A stretch of DNA of 64,000 nt, from assembly GCF_013256425.1 (NCBI RefSeq), contig NZ_CP053904.1:3410001-3474000 (forward strand), read 5' to 3'. Of this stretch, positions 10,401-19,100 are shown one piece after another. A program made the position numbers and the translations under genes. Origin of the DNA: Hymenobacter sp. BRD67 (GTDB taxonomy: Bacteria; Bacteroidota; Bacteroidia; Cytophagales; Hymenobacteraceae). The notes beneath the pieces were generated by a model. The model searched no databases, had not been told where the DNA came from, and worked only from the letters and a program-made list of their open reading frames with translations. Position 1 is the first letter of the stretch. The number at the start of each line of letters is the position of its first letter.

Positions 10401-13400
10401 CTTGGAAGCCACCGGCGACAACGAGCCAGCTGGCACTTCGCCATTTGTGACGCTGAACAGCACCACCACTACAGGTGCCAACGGCCTGCTAAACTACCCC
10501 GTGCTACGCACCGCCACGGTAGTAGGCAATAACTTGGTTGTAACCGGCTACGCCAAGCCAGGCGCTACCGTCGAGCTATACCTAGCTCAGAGCAATCCGG
10601 CATCGGTGAATGCGACCGGTACCTACTTCGGTCAGGGCAAATCGTATCTGACCACCTTCACGGCTGGCGGCGCGGGCGGCGGCAGCTACTCCGGCACTAT
10701 CAATGGGGTGAACCAGGGCTCGGATACCAATGCCAACGCCTTTACGGTCACTATTCCGCTGACGAACGGCACCCTCAACGGCCAACCTGTTACCACAGCA
10801 TCCCTGCTGACCAGCACGGCTACGCTGGCCGGCGCAACTTCGGAGTTCTCGGGCAATACCCGGGTGCTGTCGACGCCGGTACCTAATGATGTAACCAACA
10901 CGAGCATTCCCAGCAATACCCTAACGCCGGTTGTACTCAACCCCAACCTGTCGGGTACCGCCACCGGTCTTACCGGCGACCTGACGACCTCTACCGCCAA
11001 CACCATCGCCACCTACACAGTAAATCCGGCGAGTACCGGCACGCTGTTCTACAATGGCACCCCCGTAACGGTGGCTACCGTAGTGCCGGCCGCCAACATC
11101 GGCCAGCTGACCTTCCGGCCGGTATTTGGCTCAACGGCTACCGCGACGTTTACTTACACGGCGACGGATGCCAACGGCACGGCTAGCACGACCCACAACA
11201 CCAGCGGCACGGTCTCGAACGGTGCGGCTACCTACACTATCCCGGTAACGGCTGCAGCCGACGTAACCACGGCCCTAACTGGTCCGGCTACTGTGAGCCC
11301 CGGTCAGCCCTCGGGCAACTACACGGCAAGCTTCACCAACGAGGGCCCACAAACTGCTACCACTGTAACCCGTCAGGTAACACTGCCGACTGGTGCTACC
11401 AACGTTTTCGTAAACGGGGCGAGCTATACCCCTACCGGCAATGTGATTGACTTTAGCACGGCGGCCACGCTAGCCAGCGGTGCCAGCAATGCCTATACGT
11501 TCAGCTTCACGCCGGCTACAACGGCTACGGGCACGTTGGCCATCACGAGCAACGTAACCACGACGACCTCGCAGGGTACTAACGCGGCTCCGGATGCCTC
11601 GACCATCTTGGCCATAGTAAACCCGGTAGCCGATGTACTTGCGACCGTAACGGCTACCACGACAACGGTAGCAGCAGGTACACTGGCATCGGCCGGCACG
11701 CCTCCCAAGTTCACCGTAGTCTTCAACAACAACGGCCCCGCTACGGCGGCCGGCGTAGTAGCTGCCGTGCAGCTGCCCAAAGGTCTGACCAACGTAACGG
11801 CTACTAACGGTGGCGCATATAACAGTGTCACGGGCATAGTGACGTACGCAAGCCTGACTTCAATCGCCGGCAGCACACCAACTACTTCGGTTATTACCTT
11901 CGATGCTCCGGCTACCGGCCCGGTAGTAGCCGCGGCTACTATCTCAACGACGACCAACGAAGCTGGCCAGACGACCAACAATACGGCCAACGCGGCCATG
12001 ACAATCACTCCGGCCTTCGACTTGGCTACAACGCTCACGGGCCCGACCTCATCCGTAGCCGGCGACCTCGTAACCCTGGCGGTGACCACCACCAATAACG
12101 GCCCGAGCGCCGTTGCCAACGCCGTACAGACCCTGCAACTGGTAAGTGGCCTGGCCAACGTGTACGTAAGTAACGGCGGTGTATATAACCCCTCGGCTAC
12201 GACCCAGACCCTGGTATCGAACGGCGTGAGCTACTCGGTACCGGGTGGCGGGGTTATTTTCCCCACCCTGCCCAACGTACCCAGCGGCCAGACGGTAGCC
12301 AACACCGTGAGCTTTGCCATGCCCGGCGCGGCCTTTGCCCCTACCGCCTTGGTAACGCCTAATACTAGTTCAAACGCTACTACGGCCGGCGATACTAACA
12401 CTGCTAATAACAACGTCGGCATCAATGGCAGCACCGCCGCCAGCCCGACTTCGATAACCGTGAGTACTACGGCAGCCGGCATGGCTAATGCCTACACCAA
12501 AATCAACTCGTCGGTAGCGACGGCCACGGTGGGCAGCAACGTTACACTGACCGTTATTACGGGTAACAACGGGCCCAACGCGGCTACCGGGGTTACGCAG
12601 AAGGTGCAGATCTTGCCTGGTCTGCAAGGGAGCATCAGCGTAGGTGGCAGCACTACCAGCACTACCGCTGGCAGTGTACTTACCTTCACTAATGGCACAG
12701 CCAGTGGTACTACCTACAACACGCAGACTGGCATCGTTACTTTCCTCACCCTTGCCAACGGCGTGAATGGCAGCACCAGTGGCACGAGCGTGAGCAACAC
12801 GATTACGTTCGCGGCACCGGCCTCTACTGGCAGCAACGGCCAGCTGCTGGCTACGGCTACGGTAAGCACTACCAATACCGACCCCGTACCTGCAGACAAC
12901 GTAGCGGCAGTGGCAGTCACGCTGCTGCAATCGACTGACCTAGCTACGACTATTACGGGCCCAGCCTCCGCTACGGCCGGCCAGTCAGTTCAGTACACCG
13001 CCACCTTCCTCAACAACGGCCCGATGGCCGCCACCAGCGTAACCGAGACGGCGCAGCTGCCGGCCGGCCTAGCCAGCGTAACCATCACCGATGGAGCAGG
13101 CAATACGGTGAGCGGTGTTTCGTACAATGCTACTACCGGCCAAGTTGCCTTCCCAACGCAGGCAACCGACGCCAACGGCACAATGCAGGTATATAAGCTG
13201 ACCTTCATCGCCCCGGCGCTGAGCTTCAGCCCTAGCAGCAGCGTAGCCTCGAGTAGTCCCGATGGAGTAGTGGCTAATAACAATGCCACCGTAGCCACGA
13301 CGGTGACGGCCTCGGCCGACCTGTCCACTTCAGTAGCTGGTCCGGCAACGGCAGTAATAGGCAACGCGGTTACTTACTCGGTGACCACCACCAACAACGG

Positions 13401-15885
13401 CCCCTCGGTAGCTACCAGCACCGTGACAACCTTACAACTGGCAACCGGCTTTACGGCGGCAACGCTGCAAGTAGGTGGCCAGACGGGTACGCTGAGCGGT
13501 GGTGTTATCACTTATGGCAGCGGTGCTACTTACAATACAGGCACTGGTCTGGTTACTTTCCCAACCGTTTCGAGCCTGGCCAACGGCCAGACGGTAAGCA
13601 ACTACGTAACCTACATAATGCCTAATGCTATCGGTGGCCAAACCACCGGAATAGCCGCTGCCAGCTCGGCGGTTACCGACCCGATTACCAGCAACAACAC
13701 GAGCAGCGTGGCAACGAGCATTGCCCCGACCACCACGACCTCGGCTGACATCACGGCGATAGTAACGGCTTCAGCCAGCCCGGCCGTAGCCGGCTCGCCT
13801 GTAACGTTTACGGCAACTTATGGCAACATCGGCACCGACCCGGCCGTGAATGTACGGCCCACCCTGCAACTGGTACCGGGCCTCACTACGGCCACCATTC
13901 AGGTAGTTGGTCAGCCAACGGGCACGCTAAGTGGCAACGTTATCACCTTCGGTAACGGCGCTACCTACAACACGACCACTGGCCTGGTTACCTTCCCGAC
14001 CATCGCCAGCCAGGTTACCGGCAACACCGGCAACGTTAGCTATCAGGTGCAGATAACGGCTCCGAACAACGGGCCACTACTAGCTACCGCCGCCACGACT
14101 TCCGATACGAGCGAGCCGGCTACGGCCGCCGCCCAGGCTAACGATGTAAATAGTATCCCTGTCGCTATCACTCCCATATTCGACGAGGTAACGAGCATCA
14201 GTGGCCCAGCTTCGGCCCTTCCTGGCACAATCCAGACATACACCGTGACGACCACCAACAACGGCCCCTCGCTCACGGCCAACGCTACCACCCAGACTGT
14301 AACTGTACCCAGCGGCCAGACGCCAGGTAGCATTACAAACAGCGGAGTGTATTCTAGCCTGGCCAACACCATCACTTGGACGGTAGCGGCCGGCCAGGCT
14401 GCCGGTAACAACGGGGCCGTAGCCAACAGCTTCACGTTGGTCCAGCCAGCCGCTGGTGTATCGATGACCGCAACCGTCGCTGTAGCCAACGATAACATCC
14501 CTGGCAACAACACGGCGACTATCACTACTACGGCTACTAACCAGCCCCCGCTGGCCTTCGCAGTCGTCAATAGTCTGCAAAGCCCGATGGGCAACACCGT
14601 TGCCAGCAATAGTGCTACGCCCAACGGCCTGCTCATCTCGCCGCTGCCCGCTTCCGACCCCGAAAATGCCCTCAATGCCTCGACGCCGTTTACCATCGTA
14701 AACATTCCGCCTACTACTCAGGGTATTCTCTACTACAGCAACGACGGCACCACCACCGGCATCTATGCTGCCGTGACGAATAATAAGACCCTGACTGCCA
14801 ACCAAGCTAAAACGTTGCGCTTCCTGCCCAATACGTCGTTCTCGGGTAATGCCTCGTTCACGTATCTGGCAACCGATGCGGTTAATAACCAGTCGCCAGT
14901 AGTGGGCTACACTGTTCCGGTAGCAGCCGACCAGCCTACCTCCTACGTTAAGTACAACGACACAAAAGGTGGAACTAATAAGTACGCAACCAATGATATT
15001 CTGGCACAGGTAACCGACCCCAACACGGCCGTGTATACTTCAGCGGGCACTATTTATGACACGACGACCGGTATCCTGCAAAGCGGCGCAGCCAATGGAC
15101 TGCCTACCGTCGGCACCAACGCCACCCTGGCATCGGGCACCTTACCAGCGGGCGTAAGCCTGAATACTAGCACCGGCACCATCTACGTGAGCAACGCCAG
15201 TCTGCTGGCCAATAACAAAACGGCCCAGACTTACACTGTGAATGTGACGACGACTGACCTGAACGGCGGCACCAATACGGCCCCAGTCTCCTTTACCATC
15301 GGGGCCTACCCGTTGCCGGTTGTACTGACAGCCTTTACAGCCGTTGCTGTACAAAACCGCGATGCCCTTCTCTCTTGGACCACGGCTTCGGAGCAGAACA
15401 GCAACCGCTTTGAGGTCGAGCGCAGCCTCGATGGCACCACCTTCAGCAAAATAGCGGAGTTGGCGGCCCAGGGTACCACGGCTACTACCACTGGCTATAC
15501 CTATACCGATGCCAACATCGCGGCCCGCACGCAAGGCACTGCATACTATCGCCTGCGGCAGGTAGACCTCGATGGCTCAGCTTCTTACTCGCCGGTTCGG
15601 GCAGTAAGCTTCAGCAAAGTTGCCACGGTGGCACTTAGCCTATATCCTAATCCGGCCCAAAGCACTACAGCACTCGACTTAAGTCAATTGCCAGTAAATG
15701 GCGCTTATCAGGTAGTAGTGTTAGATGCCACCGGGCGCCAGGTATTGGCTACCATATTGGCTGGCGGCGTGTCTCATCAACTCGACCTCTCAAACCTGGC
15801 TACCGGCACCTATCAGGTGCTTGTTACGGGCACCCTTGCGGACAACTCGAGTCTACGCCAAGTCATACGTCTCACTAAAGAATAA
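7489..15885 (+). CDS. Giant T9SS-exported surface protein with beta-helix and eight DUF11 repeats
   Basis: The 2798-residue protein begins with a signal peptide (residues 1-25). Order of modules: an N-terminal region of about 400 residues; an SdrB-like unit with FEDVNYGGGAGRP near 437; a segment NTNDTGQGSLRQFI near 582, typical of beta-helix adhesins; a right-handed beta-helix at about 737-954; eight DUF11-type repeats from about 1257 to 2344, each with a TTNNGP-like core; a cadherin-like region near 2354-2480; a pre-sorting domain from about 2605; and a type A T9SS sorting domain (LYPNPAQST to RLTKE) at 2717-2798. It is threonine, alanine, asparagine and glycine rich. Export across the outer membrane by T9SS and anchoring or release at the surface is expected. 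Adhesion or matrix function is inferred only from architecture. Confidence 0.88.
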   Translation: MKISHLLIFLLAWAALLRPGGAQAQTPTLEFAAGTGTPTTNGPATTAPAITFQNNTNNPTGTTFVAFSPTSTASFSLVNQQYTLSTTTQVSTGVAVNFGTTPNLGTASTQLVAFPYYPLMNNLIAHPDADFTSASAPSITAGTGIASATNRAVSVFASIEGLPYNASKAVRYYYADLVINFSRSTVNPIIHLNDLGGTSSTGLGFTTELELLNPGANTLSKLSGEAQFLVDATPTVGVPQIRNGNADPAGNFVSGSVLVTTPAAGVNSLTFRLYMRGNAASAANWHGNPSTDHSGDLFYIGVSSLTPNPAATPATLTFNNPGGVNSTNVSSGFSGTDTSGGALTSLTLTTFPTGATSITINGTTYTAATFGAASAAARTLITNADGTLAIGQTVSIDPADGGVTYNLPFTVTDVQGATSAPANLTVNFTATSTGYVFEDVNYGGGAGRPISTSGTSPRSGATVELYNTATGAFVASTTTDATGKYTFNTTANTSYTVRVVNSTVTSSRSGYVSGLLPVQTYNGTTSQVGGQYPARSDAAANTTNSLLLTLTPATGTTAAQSLGTFNTANNVGPDFGYNFDTVVNTNDTGQGSLRQFITNANALSNTGLAQVAASSGGSAPAAGVEKSIFMITDGNAHAGLTVYNAATNPGLASQLTNGVAVITPVTALPALAGTNGASTSIDGTTQAQNVGNTNNVTLGTGGTVGTTGTALAQLSGPEVQLTGTSAVAFGLDIASTGTGTLVQGLAIYGFGNALDSNNGANIRSAANGVTITQNVLGTTATAFATPPTANNADNVRLTGGTSGVVVSDNLIGFSNSKGISINAGVTNVSVTGNEVRSNGLGGANYDGVDIQGSSATVTNNLFTGTSGQGIDGYRSAGSNSISGNTISDNGRGTATLPPGETPGVRIYGAGNTITQNIISDNYGAGIMLEGATNGGATAAASTTAISKNAIYNNGNVLARNGAAATGQVGIDLEATGDNEPAGTSPFVTLNSTTTTGANGLLNYPVLRTATVVGNNLVVTGYAKPGATVELYLAQSNPASVNATGTYFGQGKSYLTTFTAGGAGGGSYSGTINGVNQGSDTNANAFTVTIPLTNGTLNGQPVTTASLLTSTATLAGATSEFSGNTRVLSTPVPNDVTNTSIPSNTLTPVVLNPNLSGTATGLTGDLTTSTANTIATYTVNPASTGTLFYNGTPVTVATVVPAANIGQLTFRPVFGSTATATFTYTATDANGTASTTHNTSGTVSNGAATYTIPVTAAADVTTALTGPATVSPGQPSGNYTASFTNEGPQTATTVTRQVTLPTGATNVFVNGASYTPTGNVIDFSTAATLASGASNAYTFSFTPATTATGTLAITSNVTTTTSQGTNAAPDASTILAIVNPVADVLATVTATTTTVAAGTLASAGTPPKFTVVFNNNGPATAAGVVAAVQLPKGLTNVTATNGGAYNSVTGIVTYASLTSIAGSTPTTSVITFDAPATGPVVAAATISTTTNEAGQTTNNTANAAMTITPAFDLATTLTGPTSSVAGDLVTLAVTTTNNGPSAVANAVQTLQLVSGLANVYVSNGGVYNPSATTQTLVSNGVSYSVPGGGVIFPTLPNVPSGQTVANTVSFAMPGAAFAPTALVTPNTSSNATTAGDTNTANNNVGINGSTAASPTSITVSTTAAGMANAYTKINSSVATATVGSNVTLTVITGNNGPNAATGVTQKVQILPGLQGSISVGGSTTSTTAGSVLTFTNGTASGTTYNTQTGIVTFLTLANGVNGSTSGTSVSNTITFAAPASTGSNGQLLATATVSTTNTDPVPADNVAAVAVTLLQSTDLATTITGPASATAGQSVQYTATFLNNGPMAATSVTETAQLPAGLASVTITDGAGNTVSGVSYNATTGQVAFPTQATDANGTMQVYKLTFIAPALSFSPSSSVASSSPDGVVANNNATVATTVTASADLSTSVAGPATAVIGNAVTYSVTTTNNGPSVATSTVTTLQLATGFTAATLQVGGQTGTLSGGVITYGSGATYNTGTGLVTFPTVSSLANGQTVSNYVTYIMPNAIGGQTTGIAAASSAVTDPITSNNTSSVATSIAPTTTTSADITAIVTASASPAVAGSPVTFTATYGNIGTDPAVNVRPTLQLVPGLTTATIQVVGQPTGTLSGNVITFGNGATYNTTTGLVTFPTIASQVTGNTGNVSYQVQITAPNNGPLLATAATTSDTSEPATAAAQANDVNSIPVAITPIFDEVTSISGPASALPGTIQTYTVTTTNNGPSLTANATTQTVTVPSGQTPGSITNSGVYSSLANTITWTVAAGQAAGNNGAVANSFTLVQPAAGVSMTATVAVANDNIPGNNTATITTTATNQPPLAFAVVNSLQSPMGNTVASNSATPNGLLISPLPASDPENALNASTPFTIVNIPPTTQGILYYSNDGTTTGIYAAVTNNKTLTANQAKTLRFLPNTSFSGNASFTYLATDAVNNQSPVVGYTVPVAADQPTSYVKYNDTKGGTNKYATNDILAQVTDPNTAVYTSAGTIYDTTTGILQSGAANGLPTVGTNATLASGTLPAGVSLNTSTGTIYVSNASLLANNKTAQTYTVNVTTTDLNGGTNTAPVSFTIGAYPLPVVLTAFTAVAVQNRDALLSWTTASEQNSNRFEVERSLDGTTFSKIAELAAQGTTATTTGYTYTDANIAARTQGTAYYRLRQVDLDGSASYSPVRAVSFSKVATVALSLYPNPAQSTTALDLSQLPVNGAYQVVVLDATGRQVLATILAGGVSHQLDLSNLATGTYQVLVTGTLADNSSLRQVIRLTKE

Positions 15886-15889
15886 TAGT

Positions 15890-15948
15890 TATTTTAAGCA
15901 AATAAAAAACCTTCCAACTTTGGAAGGTTTTTTTATTTGCTTAAAATA
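15890..15948. terminator. Very long hairpin terminator after the giant T9SS gene
   Basis: The sequence forms a 28-bp nearly perfect stem: TATTTTAAGCAAATAAAAAA and CCTTCCAA pair with the mirrored right arm, with only one extra T in the right arm and a CTTT loop. The core CCTTCCAA/TTGGAAGG with flanking A6/T7 is a classic bidirectional intrinsic terminator. The AT outer extension is unusually long. Confidence 0.88.
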
Positions 15949-16136
15949 GCTACCAATTGCCTGATTAATAAATTGATAGACAATAATTCGCCCCAATCAC
16001 GCAGAATGACGATACTGATTTGAGTAGCGAATCTATTACTCAAAAAATGACTACTTAACATACTATGCTGTACTTTTACATACTGCATTAGTTTCTAGCA
16101 CTGCGACTTACCTTTAAATTTTACCGCCTTTACTGC

Positions 16137-19100
16137 ATGAAACCAAGACTACTTTTCTCTCATTTAGCTTGCATCCTTGCACTAAGTGTGTCTGTGGCAC
16201 AAGCTCAGACGGGTTCTATAAGCGGAACCGTATTTGAAGATGTCAACTATGGAGGCGGTGCCGGTCGACCTTTTGGCACCTCCGGAACCAAAGGAGTTGG
16301 TACCGCAGCGACTCCCGCTACGGCAGCTACTGTTGAGCTTTACAGTAGCGCGGGCAACTATATTGCCAATACTACCACGAGTACTACGGCCGGTTCTCTC
16401 GGGCAATATAGCTTTACGGGTCAGGCGGCCGGCAACTATATTGTGCGGGTAGTAAACTCTACGGTGAATTCGACCCGCCCTGGTAGTGTTGGCGGGCTAC
16501 TACCCGTTCAGACTTTTCGTACCAACAACGGAGCCAGTGACGTAAACCGCGTAGGGGGTGAAGCGCCCGAGCTACAGGATGCTGGGGCTTACGTGCCAGG
16601 CACTACGGCAGTAGCATTCAATTTCACAACGCTGACTAACGGCTCAGACAACACTATATTTATAGATAATCTAAGCCTGAATAGTGGCTCCATTCCGAAT
16701 TACAGCTTCGAAACTCCCTCCGTTGGGACCGGTAGCAATGCCTACAAATACAATCCTACTGGCGGAAGCTGGTCATTTAGTGGTAACGCGGGCATAGCAT
16801 ACGCCAGCGCTACAAACAACAGCGCCTTTGCTCCACCGCCCGCTCCTGATGGTTCACAAGTAGCCTTTTTACAAGGGTATAATAATGTAGCTGGCACTAT
16901 TCAACAGTCGGTATTATTACCTTCAAGTGGTACTGCCTATACCTTAACCCTCCGTGCTGCCCAGCGTGCTAATCCTGGCGGAGCCCAAGTAGTAAAAGGT
17001 ACAGTTACTATTAATGGGGTTACTACTACGCTTACCTTTACCAGTGCCACCGGCACAGTAAACGCGGGTAATATCGCTCCTACGGCCGCTCAACTCTTCG
17101 CCACCTACACGGCGAATTTTACGGTACCGGCACCTGTGAACGTACTTAGTACGTTCACAGCCCAGAGCCAGGCACCGGTTAGCCTGGCCACCGGCAGCAG
17201 CGCGGTAGCGGGGGTAGATTTTGGGTACAATTTTTCAACTATTGTCAACTCAACCGATGTGGGCCAGGGGTCACTTCGGCAGTTTATTGTGAACTCCAAT
17301 GCCCTGACAAATGCTGGCTTGGCACAGGTAGGGCAATTAGCTGGCCGGGAAGCCAGCATATTTATGATTCCCGACGGCAACGCCCACCCTGGGCAGAGAG
17401 CAGCCCTGAATTCAGGACTGACTGGCAGTTCTGGGGCAGCGAGGGCGTTGATTCAACTTGCTAGCGTGTTACCAGCCATTACTGATGGCCGTACGCGTAT
17501 CGACGGCACAACCCAAACAATTAATATCAACGATTCTAATACTGGCCAGGTAGGGACTGGAGGCACCGTAGGTGTGCGGGGGTAACCTTCGCCCAGTTTA
17601 ATCGGCCTGAAGTAGAAATTGCAGCCAATACATCGCTGGCTTACGGCCTCGACCTGGAAGGTGACAGCCTCGGTGTACAGGGAATCGCCATTCACGGGGG
17701 GTACTGCAGGCGGGTGCCACTACTGCTGCCCGTAATCTGCAAGTGATAGGCAACCTAATTGGTGTTACTGCTTTAGCTGTAGCCGACCCAGGTGGTACAG
17801 CCTATAATCCTGCTTTTGGACTCGGTGTAAAAGGTCTTTCGTACGGTATAGTTCGCTATAATTTATTTGGGTATGCTGCTGGCTCCGGCCTGAACTACTC
17901 AGGAGGAGCCAATACTGCTGGCCTGCTGATAACCGGCAACGAGTTTGTGCAAAACGGGTATCGCGTAGTTGGTGGTGATGCTATGACTTTTGGTGACCAA
18001 GCAAGTACAGGCCCAGTGAAAGTCACCTATAATCTAATCACTACCAGCAACTCAGATGGCATACAGTTCGAAATAGGCCAAACCGGAGCAGGTGGCATCA
18101 ACGTAGTACGTAATAACACCTTTTTTGACAATGGAAATGGTAGTACATCGCTAGCCCGGGCACAGTTGGAAGGGGCAGCTATTCTCTATCTACAGCGCAA
18201 CGGCACGAATGTAGGTACCAGTGCCGATTCGATTGTTTTCAACCGCATCTATCAAAGTCAGGCATCTGGCATTGTAGTAGGTTATGGACAGCGCAATGTT
18301 ATCATCAGTCGTAACAGCACCTTCACTAACGGTACGGCCAAGAACTCGCCAACCGGAGGAAACCTTGGTATTGATATTATTTCTCAATCAAACTACTACG
18401 TGGGTGCATCAAATGCGCTGGGCAATGGCCATGGGGCGACTGATTATGGCAATGGTGATGGGGTAACGGCTAATACGGGTACTCTATCCACTGCCTTTGG
18501 AAATAGCGGCATGAACTACCCGATATTCACTACAGCACGCTACAATACAAGTAGTAACATCACAGTAACAGGTTATATCGGAAGCTCTTCTGGCCAGACG
18601 GCTTTTGCAGGTGCCACTATTGAAATTTATTTCGTCGACGATGACGGCAATAACAATGGGGCCACTGTTGCTGGCGATGGCCTCAACGTACCTCATGGCG
18701 AGGGACAAACCTATCTGACTACCCTTACTGCCGATGCTAATGGCAGGTTCAATGCGAGCATTAATGCGCCTAGTGGAGTGGTGTTTAGCACAACAGGGCA
18801 GAGTCTGACGGCAACAGCCTATTTACCTGGCTCCGGCACCTCTGAATTTGGCACCAACGCCCCATTACAGCCTTGCTTGTAAGCGGAACCATATTTGAAG
18901 ATGCCAACTACGGAGGTGGCGCCGGTCGTAGCCGCACTACACTCGGCTCGGGAGCAGTTGGCCTACCTAATGCTACAGTAGAACTATACGATGCAACCAA
19001 TGCCATTGTGGGAACTACTATCACTGATGTCAATGGTGCATATTCATTCAATGCAGCACCTGGCACGTACACCGTACGTACGGTAATGCCCACGGTAAAG

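Noticed and set aside
7489..15885. DUF11 coding repeats considered as a CRISPR or tandem DNA array
   Set aside because: The similarity is at protein level with diverged DNA, units are about 400 bases, and the frame is continuous.
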